Positions 1 through 12,438 of a stretch of 64,000 nt of DNA are shown here, in pieces. A model generated the notes under the pieces. It saw nothing but the letters and a program-made list of their open reading frames with translations, was not told the origin of the DNA and did no database searches. How positions within the stretch are numbered: position 1 is the first letter of the stretch; every line of letters starts with the position of its first letter. The position numbers and the translations under genes are program-made. The DNA comes from Ulota crispa (taxonomy: Eukaryota > Streptophyta > Bryopsida > Orthotrichales > Orthotrichaceae): positions 5,800,471 to 5,864,470 of the forward strand of contig OY987247.1 in the NCBI GenBank assembly GCA_963920765.1. Reading direction: 5' to 3'.

Positions 1-1035
1 AAAATCACTCAATTCCACATTTTTTTGAGAAGAATACAAGCTTTTCAATATGAACACATGCACCTTTTTTCACAATGTTGTCTCAGGTATTTACACAAAA
101 AATGCCTCCCAAAACGGGCATCTTGGTCATTTAGGGGTTAAAAATGCACGCTCGTTAAAAATGCCAGCTCAGCACATCACCTAGCCTAATCCCTTAAATA
201 TTTCATACAAGGTAAATTTAGTGAAGACCAATGGTGATTTTGATCCATTAGGCGAACATGGGATGTATTAGATACAAGACCCGTTAGATATTTTCAATGT
301 TGCAATTGACATGTAATTAAGTGATCATGCTGGTTAGCATCAATGCTAGTGAAAAGAACACATTGCTCTTCACACATTTTGATGGTTTTGGAAGTTACAA
401 TAATTGACAATAAGTTTTTGACATGAAATTTTTAATGTTACTATTTTAACTCAACGCCCGAGCCAATTTTGTTTGAAAAAACATTAAGAACTACTATTTT
501 GATATTTTTGGTCATATAATTTTATGAAAATGTTTTTTCTTTTTCCTACAATTCTAAGCATACGATCTTGCATACGATCTTACATTAGACATAAATAAAG
601 AGACATGATGAAAGTTTCGTGAGGTTTGACCATACAAATTGAGAGATATGAACATTTGAAGTTAATGCACATAGTTTTTTGACCTTTGCTTAAGATTTTT
701 AGGTCCTTTTAACCACATATTGTGGACATTATTTGCAGTATGGATGTGGGAAACATTTTTCAACATGCTCTAATCAAGTTGGGCATATTTCCACAAGTTT
801 TCATGGCCACTAAAGATTCAGAACAAACCCTTCATGGGCTTACATTGCAAACACATGCTTGAAAATCATGCTACATTGAGGTGTTATGCAAACCAAATTT
901 TCAATGGTTGTCTTTGTTAAATAAAAATCCCAATATTGGACTGGAAGGTTTTGTCTTTCCTAACAATCACAAAAAAAAAAAAATTGAAAAAAAAATCAAA
1001 TCTCAAATAGCTAGTGCAATTCAAAAGTTAATGTA
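1..1035. other. AT-rich intergenic DNA, left part of an old duplicated block
   Basis: No gene is supported. Positions of about 115-440 resemble about 29915-30570 (shared landmarks include a CATTTAGGGGTTAA motif, a GTGAAGAC stretch and a TTTTGACATG stretch). The small open frame near 881-1102 is low-complexity and has no recognisable domain. Confidence 0.5.
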
Positions 1036-1043
1036 CATATCAA

Positions 1044-1437
1044 GGGAATTGATATATGCACACCAAGGGGTTGGTATTTGCACACCCCCCTCCTTTGGGT
1101 AAATTTTAGATTTCTACCATCATAAAGCTGATTTTGAGAAATTTAAATTTAGATTTGGACTCAAAGACCATGATTTAGTCTAGAACCATAAAGAAAGTTG
1201 CAATTTAACAACACCCAATGAAAAAGCTAATATTTTTTTACAAACAAAAGTAAAAATAACACTTTTCCCCGTATTTTTGAATTACAACTTTTTTATGGTT
1301 CTAGACAACATTGTGGTCTCTAAGTCCAAATTTGAATTCAAATTTCTCAAATTCAACTTTATGATGGTAGAAATCTAAAATTTACCGGGGGGTGGGGTGC
1401 AAATATCAACCCCCCTAGTGTGTACATATCAATTCCC
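1044..1437. mobile_element. Long-TIR foldback DNA transposon (MITE-like), copy 1
   Basis: The element starts GGGAATTGATAT and ends with the complement. Its two arms of roughly 170 bp (about 1044-1215 and 1265-1437) are inverted copies, so most of it can fold into one hairpin. It is flanked by near-perfect 8-bp duplications, CATATCAA (1036-1043) and TATATCAA (1438-1445). An 8-bp duplication is the hAT hallmark; the very long arms are more usual in Mutator-like foldbacks, which make 9 bp. It has no coding capacity. Element 13636-14039 has the same architecture. Confidence 0.75.
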
Positions 1438-1445
1438 TATATCAA

Positions 1446-2690
1446 ACTACAATAATGTACTTATCTAGTACATTATTGCTTTGGAACTAATTCAATGAAG
1501 GGCCATGCCTTCATTGATTGCCCTTAAGAGAAGTTAGTAAAAAATGGCATACCAAGCTTGCCCCTTGAATGAAAAAAAGACATAAAATGCCATGAACTTT
1601 TGAATAGTAAATTTGATTTCAATAAAAATTGCACTCCCACGTAGCTCTTGCAAAACTTTGTTTTAGAAAGAAACTTCAGAAAGATTGATAAAAATCTCAA
1701 TAGAACAAGCTTGCCCAAATCCATTGTGTGTTTGTCATAGGAAAAATAGGATTTTAGAGGTTAAACTTAAAACCTCATATTTAATTGTTTTGTGGTCAAC
1801 TTTTTAAACAACCCCAACTAGGTAATAAAAAGATTAGAATAACCATGATTAGAATATCCCAATACAAATCCACATAATATCTTAAGTTTAAGCATTTATT
1901 TATAAATTTTGTTTATAGCTACAATGAATCTAAAATTCTAACCCTGCAATGTGATTCAAAAACTAAACAAAGATTTTGGTCAATTCAAATACAATTTACA
2001 AAACTCCAAATCAAAAGATATGTCAAGGCATTTAACTAAAAAGTTCTAAAAGGCTGGCCACCTTCAAACAATCTTTTTTACAAAGGAAAAGTCCTTTATG
2101 GCACACCTTGGTCAACCCATCATCACCCAAAGCTTAAATCTCATGTCAAATATTGCTCATCAAACGTGAAAGGAATTGCCAGTTTTCACTTAGAATTCAT
2201 AAATAGGTTAGTGATGAAGCTTTAGAGATTTAGAGAGCTAATCAACATTGAAAAACCATGTCTTAGAAAGCAAGCTAATATTTAGGATAGCTAACCTTGT
2301 CATTGAAGATTATTTCTAATAACACTAATTTTTTTGAGAATCTTTCAAATCTTTAGAATTCCTTTTAATGAACCCCTCTCCTTGTCATTAAAAAAAATAA
2401 ACTTGCATGTAACTAAAAATTTGACATAACAATAATATGGACGTCAAATTTCTTTTCTACTTTTCTCTTTATATGCAACATGTGTTACCCAAGCTCCTGA
2501 CATGCTGACACCCACGTTAGCACTAAGTAACACAATGATACAAAATATAAATCTGATATGTAACTTTTTCTATTTCCTTGCTGAAACTTGGAAGATCCAT
2601 CCATAGGCAGGTTGCTTCCAGAACCTGGACACGCTCACTACCACAAATGTCCAAAAACCACATATTCCTCCATTGTTTTTAAGCTTAGCT
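1446..2690. other. Intergenic DNA, duplicated block interrupted at its right end by the copia element
   Basis: No gene is supported. About 1810-2690 is a diverged copy of about 30600-31880, ending in a CATTGTTTTTAAGC landmark in both places. In this copy the sequence then meets the copia LTR; in the other copy it runs on uninterrupted. Confidence 0.5.
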
Positions 2691-2897
2691 TGTGCAAGAA
2701 AAGAGATACGCAGGAAATACTGTTGAGAGAATACAAGTGAGACCATACACGCGCAAAAGTTTAGTGACTTATACAAAAGAGAGATGTATTAGGGTGATCA
2801 AGTTGTACTATATACAGGTTATTGTAGAACGGATGAACTACTATTTAGTGGATGATTCATCCATTGGATGTACAAAGTTGTGGATACTATTAACACA
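2691..2897 (-). repeat. Copia LTR, 3' copy
   Basis: 207 bp, TG...CA bounded, matching 9574-9780 at about 90% with no length difference. The purine run next to it (complement of 2898-2908) is in the polypurine-tract position. Confidence 0.9.
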
Positions 2898-5156
2898 CCG
2901 CCCCCGATGAGATAGCCCTAATTATTGGGAGGATTTTCGCAACTTCAGCTATGGAGGTGTTGTTGAACTTCCGACCTTTTGATTTTGTTGTGGTTTGGTC
3001 AATGACGCTTGTAAGTTGTTCTCTGCGGTCGTTTGTTCTTGATTCATTTGTTGTAGCTGCAAATAACTTTTGCTTACGAGGTGTGTCTTGTTTTCGCAGA
3101 TGAATACAATTTTGTTGGCGCTGTTCCTGGTGATCTTTTAGCATGGTTTTTATCTGTGTTTTTGTCTGGTGTTTGCATGGTGGAAAGGGCTCCGCCGCCC
3201 CATGATGTTGGAGTGACTTGTTGCGGTTCCTGTACCAACACAAACACAGACACAAATTGGCAATTCCTATTTCTACCAGGGGCTTGGAGTTTGAAACTAT
3301 TATGCAATTAGGCAGGGCTTTAGGCCGAGCTTGTATTTCACTTGGAACAATTATGAGAAGGAAGTACGAGGCTACAGAAACACTAAGTACCGAGGGTTTT
3401 GGTTGCTAGAGGAGGCAGAGTGCTACTTACGAAGGGTTTAGAGATTGTTGAAGTATTCGGAGCTGCAAATGCCCATCTCTTCTCTTAGTTTGATAAACCT
3501 CAGTTTCCCTAGGGGTTTTGTAAGAATATTAGCTACCTGATCACAGGTTTGTGTGTAGTACGTGTCTACTATTCTTGCATTGACATTCTCTCTAATGAAA
3601 TGCAACCACAATTCCACATGTTTCACTTGCTCGTGGTGTACTAGATTTTTTGCTATTTTGAGAGTGCTTTGATTGTTGCAGTATAAGGTGATAAGAGCTG
3701 GTGTGTTGTTTTGAATTTTCATTGACAATGTCCTGAGCCATATAGCTTCTCTAATGCCGTCAGATAATGCTTTTGTTTCTGCATTTGTAGAAGACATTGC
3801 TATTGTGCTTTGCTTTTTTGAACGCCATGAGATGGGGCCACCAGGAAGTGTAAAAATCCACCCTGTTATGGACTTCTTGTCGCTGCGTAAGTTGCCCCAG
3901 TTAGTGTCAGTCTAGCCTATGATTGATTTGTCATGGTTTTTCTTGTACATGATGCCATAATCAATCGCGCCTTTGATATATTGTAAGATCTAGTTGGCTG
4001 CCTCTATATGTGGTGTGTGTGGATCATGCATGTACTTGCTATGAATCCCTGTGGTGTAAAAAATCTTTGGCTTTGTGTTTATTAGATATATAAGCATACC
4101 AATCAGCAGTTGAAATTGCTCGGCGTTGATTCGTGGCGAGCTCTCTTCAAGCTCAAGATTTAGCCTTTTCGTCATGGAAACAGGAGCAGGTTTGCATTCA
4201 GTCATGTTGAGTGCTTCTAAGATCTGCTGTGTATATGCTCTCTGTAATATAAAAATGCCTTGGCTAGATCTAGTGAATTCAATTCCAATGTAGTATCTAA
4301 CTTGGCCAAGGTTTGTCATGTCGAAGTTGTTCATGAGCCTTGTTTTGAAATTTTGTAATCCTAATGTATCTGAGCATGTCAGCAAGAGATTGTCTACGTA
4401 TAATATGAGTAGTATAACCCCCTGGTGCCCATGTGCATAGAACAAGTTGTAGTCGGCCTCCATGTGGAACATTCCCTGTTGCGCTAGAAACCCTGTAATT
4501 TTCTCATACTACGTTTGTGGTGACTGACGAAGGCCATAGAGGGATTTTTTTTTGCTTACATACCTCGTTGGCTGTGTTTAATCTTTGAAGCCTTTTGGTA
4601 TTTGCATGTAGATGTTCTCATTTAATTTGCCGTTCAAAAAGACTATCACAATGTCAAGTTGCGTAATTGGCCAGTCGTGATGTGCTACAAGTGCCACAAT
4701 GGTTTTGACGGCCTTTCATTTTGCTATTGGTGCAAATACTTCTTTGAAGTTGATGTCCTTGACCTGCTGAAAACCTCTGGCAATCAATTTTGCCTTGAGT
4801 TTGGCAGGTTGGCCATCTACGCCAAGTTTTCTTTTATAAAACCATCTGGCCGTGACAGGGCTTACTCCAGATGGAAGATTGCGTATTTCCCATGTCTTAT
4901 TTTTGTTCAACGATTCTTTTTCTAATTGCATGACTACGTGCCATCTTGGATGTGAATTGGTTTGATAAAAAGTGAGGGGTTCTGATGGTTCTTCTAAGAG
5001 TTCAAAAAAAAACAGTAGGTTTCTATAGGTTTAGCTAAGGTGACAAGTTTAAAGGTGTTCCTGAGAAGATTGTCAGAGACATTTGATTCTAACAGGTATG
5101 TATAACTGTCCTTTGGTCTGTTGAAAGGTTGTCTGAGGCGGTCAGATGGTAGGCAT

Positions 5157-6908
5157 TGTCTTGATGGAGATGCATCTATCATGTAGATAAACGTTTAATA
5201 TCTAGTTTGGTTTTTATTTCAATAAATGAAGAATTGAGATAAAAGTGGTGGCAAAAGACTACCGCTTCTCTAGCCAATCAAGTTCACGGCTTGGCGATTG
5301 AAAATAAACTTTCAGCGCTTTTGTATGTCCATGAGGGCAAGTGGCCACCTTACGGTGGTATTTGTTTTATCTTTGTTCTTTTATTAAGAAATGTGAAAGG
5401 ATGTGAAGTAGATATTTTTGGTGGAAGTAGTTTGAGAGAAATTCTAAGGTAGTTTGTCTTTAATCTAAAATTTGAGGTGGAACAACCTCAAGATAATAAT
5501 AAGGATAAGTTATAGGAGTAGGTCCATCCATATGAAAAGGGTATGGGCTGACTCATGTACCTAAAACATTTTAGGAAGTTTCCAAGCCTTTTGGAGTGTA
5601 GTGGAGAGTGGGGAAAAGAGACCCGAATGTGGCAAGAACCATAATTCATTGTGTATGTTGAATTTTGAAGTAAATTTTTTTGAGCTTGTATATCTTTGTG
5701 TAAAGTTTTTGAAAATTCTATGCTTGCTTGATTTGAAGTTAGCATTCAAAATTTGTGCTTGTTTGAGTGAAGAAGGTCTGCTGCCTCCCACGTGAAGAGG
5801 TGGAGATTTTGATCAACCATAGAAACTAGACAGCTTGTTATTTTGTTATGAAATTTTGAGAGAGTGAAGTTCATTGTATAAGCTTTCTACAAAGCTATCA
5901 AACTTAAGAATTGGAGTTTTGAAGAGGAAAATATAAAGGAACAAAGCTTAGAGGTTGCATGTCTTTGGTGAAAGAGAGGCCGCAACTTTGAAGAGTCATA
6001 ACTTCTTGTCAAATTAATATTTTTTTTATGAAATTTTTGGAAATGATAGCTTGTCCAATTGCCTTTCCAAATTGTTATCATTCATATCATTTAGAAGGTT
6101 TTTGAAAAAATTGTGTTGAATTGAAGTTAAGAGGAAGGCTCACTTTTTGCAAGAGGGTGGCTGCAACTTTGATGAGCCATAAATTTTGGCTTGTTTGGAT
6201 TTTCTTTATGAAAATTTTACAGATGATAGCTTGTTAGATTAGCTTTTTATATTGTTATCAGTCAAGTCATTTGGAAGATTTTTGAAGGAGTTATGGTCTA
6301 TAAAAGTTGAGAGGTTGGGTGTCTTCTTCATTTTAGATATTCAAACTTTGATTGGCTATAACATTTGGACAAAGTCTTAGTTTTTAGTGAATTTTTTATA
6401 TTTTGTATTTGACAGTGTCCACTTTCCAAATTGCTATCATAATTGTGCTTTGAAGTTATAACAAAAAGATTATAGAGCTTCAAAGGAACAGTGATTGGTT
6501 TGCTTAAGAGGGAGAGGAAACCCCACTTTGTTTTTTTTCAATTTTGGATAGTAGTATAGTTTGAAGTGAGATTTAGAGGTTTTTGTTGAAGTAAACAACC
6601 GCTTATATTCTAAAAACAATGTTGTTTCTAGAATTTTCATTTAAAGTTTGAAGTATAGATCACGCCCATTCTAAAGACAACATTGTCATTAGAATTTCCA
6701 TCTAGAGTTTACAGTAGACGACCATCATATTCTAAAGAGAACATTGTCTCTAGAAATCTTACAGAGAGACTGCAATAGTTGAAGGCTATTTTAGAAAGTA
6801 GGTGTTCTCCAAAATTCTTATTGGAACTTAAGATTGAAAATCCTAACTACACTAAGTTGCAGCCAAATACCCTGCGTACTCCTAAAGCGCGCTCCTCACT
6901 ATCTGACA
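5157..6908 (+). mobile_element. Solo LTR of the same Ty3/gypsy family as 19051-29621, older and diverged
   Basis: It starts TGTCTTGATGGAG and ends GCGCGCTCCTCACTATCTGACA-like, matching the start (TGTCCTGATGGACTT) and the end (GCGCGCTCCTCTCAACCCGACA-like) of the complete element's LTR read on its sense strand. Inner landmarks (TTTCAATAAAT, GTGGCCA, TACCCTGCGT versus CACCCTGCGT) also match in order. There is no internal coding region, so it is a solo LTR left by recombination. It sits inside the copia integrase-RT linker, in the opposite orientation to the copia element. Flanks GCAT (5153-5156) and GCGT (6909-6912) fit a worn 4-bp duplication. It is 1752 bp against 2160 bp; about 200 bp of the gap is the absent tRNA-like segment. 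Confidence 0.88.
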
Positions 6909-9561
6909 GCGTGTAATTGGTGGTTACTGTACTATGGTTGTAGGTAGAGACGTTTTGGGATCAATGGATTTGGTAAGAGGTGTATCGACTGGCTCATGGT
7001 TCTTTGATTCGTCGGGTATACTAGGTGAGTTTTCAAGTGGAGAAGAGAGAGACGGCTGACTAATCAGGACTGGTGTAACAGTTGGAGATAACGGTATTGC
7101 TGGATTTCGTGTTGTCAGGAGATGGGTTTCATTAAATCTGACATTTCTGGTTATGACAATCTTTCTATCCGTTGGTAGCCAAATTCTAAAACCTTTTGTA
7201 CTTTTGTCATAACCTACTAATGTGCATATGCTGGTTTTTGCCTCTAGTTTGTTTTGTTGAGACTTGTCTATCCAAACATGAATCTTTGAACCATAAATCC
7301 GTAAGAAAGATATGTCAGGTTTTACATTGAAGAGGTGCTGCTATGGGGATACCTGGGGATTTGTTGAGGAAGGCAACCAATTTAGCAAGAAGGCTGCTGT
7401 ATTGATGGCTTTTGGCCATAAGTGGCGTAAAGTCAAGGTGGATAGCGAGATATTTTTTGACGTCTCTAGCAGTTTTCTATTAGTACATTCTGCTATTCCA
7501 TTTTATTCAGGCATGTTGGCATTTGTCATCTATTGCTTGATTTCTGAATTGCTGTAGAGTTGAAAGAATTCTAAGGACAAAAACTTACCTCTCCTGCCAC
7601 ATTGGATCATTTGAATGAGTTAGCTTGTTTGAAGCTTGATCATGGTTTAAAACTCTTTCAGGTGTTGAAAGGCATCAGATTCTTTTTTTAAAAACCTGAC
7701 CCAAATAAACTAGCTGTAATCGTCCTCAATGGCCATAAAATATTTAGTACCTACCAGAGATGGTATAGGGAGAGGTCTGCATAAATCAATGTGAATCAAT
7801 TCAAGCGGTCTGGTGGCTCTTGACGTGCTCTAATGAAGAAAGCTATCTCGGGATTGCTTCCCTACTTGACGTTGATCATAGATCTTGTGGTGAGTTGGCA
7901 TGTATGGTATTCTTGTAGCTATACCATATTTGGAGAATTTGTGTAGCCTGTCATAGCCGATGTGGCCCTGGCAAAAGTGTCACAATCAAGCGTTGTCAAT
8001 GTCCTTTTGGGCTACATTTGCTGTGATTTTGCAATTTGATGTGGAAAGCTAGTATGGCCCATTTCTGGGGTTTCGCTTACCCTCAGCAATGATTCTTCTA
8101 TTACCTCTACTGAAAAGTACGCACTTTGTTTTGTCAAAATAGGCTATGATGCCTCAATCTGCTAGTGACTTTATGGATAGCAAATTTTTGTTGAGTTCGG
8201 GCACATACAGACAACCATTCACATGCTTTATTTTCCCTGATGGCAAAGTAAAGTGGATAGATCCCTTTCCTAGGATCAAATGGCTCTGCCCACTAACCGT
8301 TTTTACATTGCCTTGGAATTGGTCAATCTGAGAGAAGTTATTGCAATTTCTAGTGACGTGCTGGGTAGCACTGGAATCTAGGTACCACTCGGAATCTTCA
8401 TCGTTAATGTTCAACAATGAGATTGCGGCTTCAAACATGTCATATTGATCATGTTCCTAATCTGCTGCTTCTATGAGTCCATCTATCATAGCAAAGTCAG
8501 GCCACAATTCCTCTTCTGTTAGCTAAAAAAGGTTTGGTATTGAGCTTGACACGTCTATCGGACTCTAGCTTCCTGATATTGACAAGCCTTTTGGGACACA
8601 TGTCTTTGTGGTGGCCCATGTTGCCACAATAAAAACACTTCATTGGATAGTTTTGGTAGCCACCAGATGAGTGTGTAGTGCCTTGTATGGCGCTAGAGAA
8701 GGGGTGTCTTGAGTGTCCTCCATTGTTGCAGTTTTGCATGCTGCTGCTCGGATGGTGTTGCTTGCTTGGAAGTACAGCGCGTCCGACTCAAGTACGGTCT
8801 TCCCTGTCTTTGTTTTTTGTCTGCTTTCCTCCAACATCAATCTTGTCTAGAGCTGGTACAGCGTTGGAAAGGCCCCTGAACTTGTGAAGTTTTGCAAAAA
8901 ATAGTGGAAGCTGTCAGGGAGGACCTTTGTAACAATTTGGACAAGGTTGCCATCTTCTATTTTAACTCCTATAGCTGATAACTAAGCCAAGTTCTGTTTG
9001 AATTGTGAGAAGTATGACTCAACCCTTGCAGTTTCAAAGAATAGTATGAGGCTCAATCTATTCTTCAGGTCAAACTTATGGTTGTCATTGTCAACCTCAA
9101 AGGTTTTGCAGAGGTGGTCCCAGAGGGAACGTGGGTCCTCAAACTCACTCAGTTCAGCAAGTAGTGTTGGTCTAATAGACATACTAATTATGAACATTAG
9201 GCGCTCCACTTTGTTGTCATCAAGTTCCTCTTGATCTGCAGATTGCTTGGACGACTCTGGCGTGTCAAGGTTTGCGGCTTGATGGGGAAGAGGATCCAAC
9301 AGTATTGACCACAATCTCCTTTTTTTAGTTATTCTTGTTACCATGTACTTCCACAAGTAGAAGTTTCTGGACCCTATCAGTTTGGTCTCATCTGGTACTA
9401 AACTTTCTCGTGCCATGGTTGTGATCTACATGTGATGTGGAGGTAGCAACTTCCTATTTGCAAGACTGAATGTGGGAGGCGAGGATCAAATTGGAGGACA
9501 TTGGATACTTGACTGACAGAGGAAAAAAGAAGAAGAGGGAGATGGAGGAGGATTGATCCTT

Positions 9562-9573
9562 GCTCTGATACCA
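9562..9573 (-). other. Copia primer-binding site, initiator tRNA-Met type
   Basis: The minus strand reads TGGTATCAGAGC directly next to the 5' LTR, the standard plant copia site complementary to the 3' end of initiator methionine tRNA. Confidence 0.92.
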
Positions 9574-9780
9574 TGTGCAAGAAAAGAGATACCTAGGAAA
9601 TACTACTCAGAGAATACAAGTGAGACCATACACGCGCAGAAGTTTAGTGACTAATACAAAAGAGAGATGTATTAGGGTGATCGTGTTGTGCTTTATACAG
9701 ATTACTGTAGAACAAATGAACTACTGTTCAGTGGATGACTCATCCATTGGATGTATAGAGTCGTGGATACTATTAACACA
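9574..9780 (-). repeat. Copia LTR, 5' copy
   Basis: 207 bp, partner of 2691-2897. It directly abuts the initiator-tRNA primer site, which fixes this copy as the 5' LTR of the minus-strand element. Confidence 0.9.
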
Positions 9781-9885
9781 GCCCTTCAATACAACTTGAA
9801 AAGAAGAACTATAATCGTAAAGACTTACCAGCCATGTTCAAAAACATAAAACTTGAAGAGATTGATACCTTGAGTAAGAGGAATA

Positions 9886-10302
9886 AGGTCGGAGCACCAA
9901 AATTGGACACAATTTGTTTATGGACACCTAGAAATCATGCTTAACCATACACGAAAGACACCCAAATCGGACATGCAAGTTAATTTAACCTGTCAGCATA
10001 ATTGAGTATAGGAACATAAATTGTGTAGGCTGCAATTTAGAATTGCATGTTACATGGTCTTTGTGTTGTCATTTTTTCATTTCAATACGACCATTTCAAT
10101 GAGGGTCTAGTGTCCACAATAGGTCGGTCTAAGGAGTTACCTTCAACAATTTGTAGTTTATTCATACAATCTCAAAAAGATTCAAAAACAAATTTTCAGC
10201 TGTCTTTGTAGGTTTCCTAACCCTCTTACAATCTCAGAGTCTTGATGCACACTTTCAATGAATTGATTTAATAAAAGCGCCCAAATTTAGGTGCTCATAC
10301 CT
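9886..10302. mobile_element. TA-flanked MITE, family 1 copy A
   Basis: 417 bp with terminal inverted repeats beginning AGGTCGGAGCACC and AGGTATGAGCACC, each preceded by TA (9884-9885 and 10303-10304). The paralogous locus near 31980 lacks it, which confirms insertion. Its inside, including a GTCTAGTGTCCACAATAGGT landmark, matches element 14081-14498 (418 bp). The TA target suggests the Tc1/mariner (Stowaway) group, though the terminus is not the classic Stowaway CTCCCTCC. Confidence 0.8.
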
Positions 10303-10648
10303 TATGTCAGAGAGAAGGAAACAATGGTAGGGGATACATAAAGAGGCTCAAGATTAGAATTTAGGATGAAAACAAAAAACGACTTACTAATCATGTTTTA
10401 TTTGGCAGCATTGGAATACGTAAGATCAATAGACTAATTGTGAATAAAGAATTCTAGATCCTTGCAAAAAACAAGCATCTAAGCACACCAAATCCAAAAC
10501 CTCTCTCCAAATCCTAATTCAACACTAAGTTTAACCCCTGGGTGCCTCATGCACAGGTTCATGTTGCTTGAAATTGCAAAATTAACTCTTATGGGTGCAG
10601 ATGTACTTGTACCAAGGTTTAGAGTGTATCCAAGCTTGGTGGAGTGGG
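10303..10648. other. Intergenic DNA
   Basis: The first 80 bp resume the duplicated block (matching about 32000-32060, with an AACAATGGTAGGGG landmark). Nothing else is recognised. Confidence 0.4.
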
Positions 10649-10656
10649 GCTATGAT

Positions 10657-10949
10657 CAGGGTTTCTTTTTTTGGCAATTTGGGGCAAAATTGTGCCAAAT
10701 TTTTTATTGGCACCAAGCCTATAGGGAAAAGGACACAATTATTTGGATGAAATTGCCAGAAAGCTTCAAAGTCTAAAAAAACTTGGATGAAATTGCCAAA
10801 TTATGGATGAAAACCAAATTATAGACATATTATATGTGCTAATGTAATATTTTCTATCCAGTATGTGGATGAATGTTGAAATATGGAGCACCACTATAAC
10901 ATTTTAAATTGCCACTTTGGCACTTTTTAAAAAATGAGAAAAAACCCTG
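10657..10949. mobile_element. hAT-type MITE
   Basis: 293 bp, starting CAGGGTTT and ending AAACCCTG, with an exact 8-bp target duplication GCTATGAT at 10649-10656 and 10950-10957. Termini and duplication length are those of the hAT superfamily. It is non-coding. Confidence 0.85.
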
Positions 10950-11248
10950 GCTATGATGAAGCAAAAAGAGGCTCTAGGCTGAAGGAAGTTGTGGTACTTG
11001 AAATTTTGCTCCACAATGAGGGTTAGTTGCAAGATGTTGTAGCATTCTCCTAGTTTAGCGACTGGAATGACTAGGTTTAGCCAATGACAAGGCCGTTGGG
11101 TTTGTTTTGGCGCCAAATAGTGTATACAATTGCACGTCTTATGCACAACACTCTTGAGAAAAACGAGCGTGTGAGGGTTGTGGGCGGGTTTAGCTATGAA
11201 TGGGAATGAATTTTGTGGCAAGAGGATTGCCTTCGTACATACAAGGTA

Positions 11249-11716
11249 AGGTAGGAGGCTCAAAACCGACCATCTAAGGGCTTATCCCCCTTTTTCATGG
11301 TTTTTTGTGGATGGGAGGATCTTCAATTCATTTTCAAACAAAGAGAAATAGACGCAAAATGTAACACAAGTTGTTTCATATTTTTTGAAGCATTTTGATT
11401 TACTTATGAATTTTCAAAGTGCAAGTGTCATAGGTCCCTATTTATGACCCTAGACCTTCCAAAAATCGTTCACTTGCAAATTGTGAAGAGATTTGGGGAA
11501 TTAAGGAGAATGATTGGCTCTTACATCTTTTCTTCCATGCATTCAATGAGTGTAAGTGGGCAATTTAAAGACCACCTCATGTCCATTTGTTCACAACTGC
11601 AAATGCCTTTTTAGGCATGTGGGGCCACGTCCTTGGACACCACCATTTGGTGGTTGTTATTTCACAGCCTACAAGGACGGTACAAAATGCCTAAATGGTT
11701 TTCAAGCCTCCTATCT
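11249..11716. mobile_element. TA-flanked MITE, family 2 copy A
   Basis: 468 bp with termini AGGTAGGAGGCTC and AGATAGGAGGCTT, flanked by TA on both sides (11247-11248, 11717-11718). The left subterminal CCATCTAAGGG and an inner GTTGTTTCATATTTTTTG stretch match the element at 50051-50377, the latter in inverted orientation. Confidence 0.75.
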
Positions 11717-12438
11717 TATTCTCAAATCAGCAAGCTATTGTTACAAAATGCACTCCAATGAGAGAAGTGGGAATGTATAGAATTGTTTAGTTTAGAAATC
11801 TGCACTCACATCTGACATGAGCAAGCTCATTCAAATTTCCTTTTTGTTAGGGTGCTCATGATTAGTTATGTACTCTAGATCACTTGGATCGTGCATTGTT
11901 CACTAAATACAAAAAGCTCAAGCCAACGTACAAAAACTAACGAAAACTTTCAAAATTTTAAACACTATAAAAACCTATGCTCCTCCAGAGCTCCGCCAAG
12001 AATTACATACAAGCTTTAGATTGCTCCACAGTAGCCCAAGCCCTAATCAATGATTTTACAAAACTAGAGATTTAGATTCAGCTTTGAAGCATGAAATGAA
12101 AATTGCAGGATGATTGAAGAAGAATGCTCAGACACTAATGCTATTTGTAATTTGTAATCAAGCACTCATCAAATATAGCATCACCAATTCTAATCCTCGT
12201 CAAAAGCATGGAGCTTTTAAATTCTGCATTCTCCTAAACCTCTAGTTGCCGACCACATGCAGGCCGCAAAAAAATCAACAAATTAGAATCCTACAAATAT
12301 TGAGTCTGTAAAGCTTGGTCATGTTCAGATTTTGGAAAACAATCTTTACAAAAATTATAGCTCATTTGAGATCACTGCGACATAGCAGACATGGCAAATC
12401 ATCGTAACTAAACATCATCAAAAATCAAACTTAGTCTG
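11717..12438. other. Intergenic DNA
   Basis: AT-rich sequence without a recognisable gene, RNA or element end. Confidence 0.4.

Larger units (their letters stand above)
2691..9780 (-). mobile_element. Ty1/copia LTR retrotransposon, broken, carrying a nested gypsy solo LTR
   Basis: A minus-strand copia fossil. In its own reading direction the parts are: Gag with a UBN2-type domain (about 9420-8500) and a CX2CX4HX4C zinc knuckle near 8600; protease with a WYLDS start (about 8440-8150); integrase remains and the integrase-RT linker (about 8100-6910); reverse transcriptase (about 4930-3960); RNase H (about 3800-3440). The Gag-PR-IN-RT-RH order defines copia. The linker is split by a gypsy solo LTR at 5157-6908. 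The element is broken many times over. The two 207-bp LTRs differ at about 21 sites (about 10%), so the insertion is old, plausibly several million years. No clean target duplication is visible. Confidence 0.9.

Noticed and set aside
10904-11263. 119-residue minus-strand open frame
   Set aside because: It crosses the right end of the hAT MITE and the left end of a TA-flanked MITE, and has no domain. Chance frame.
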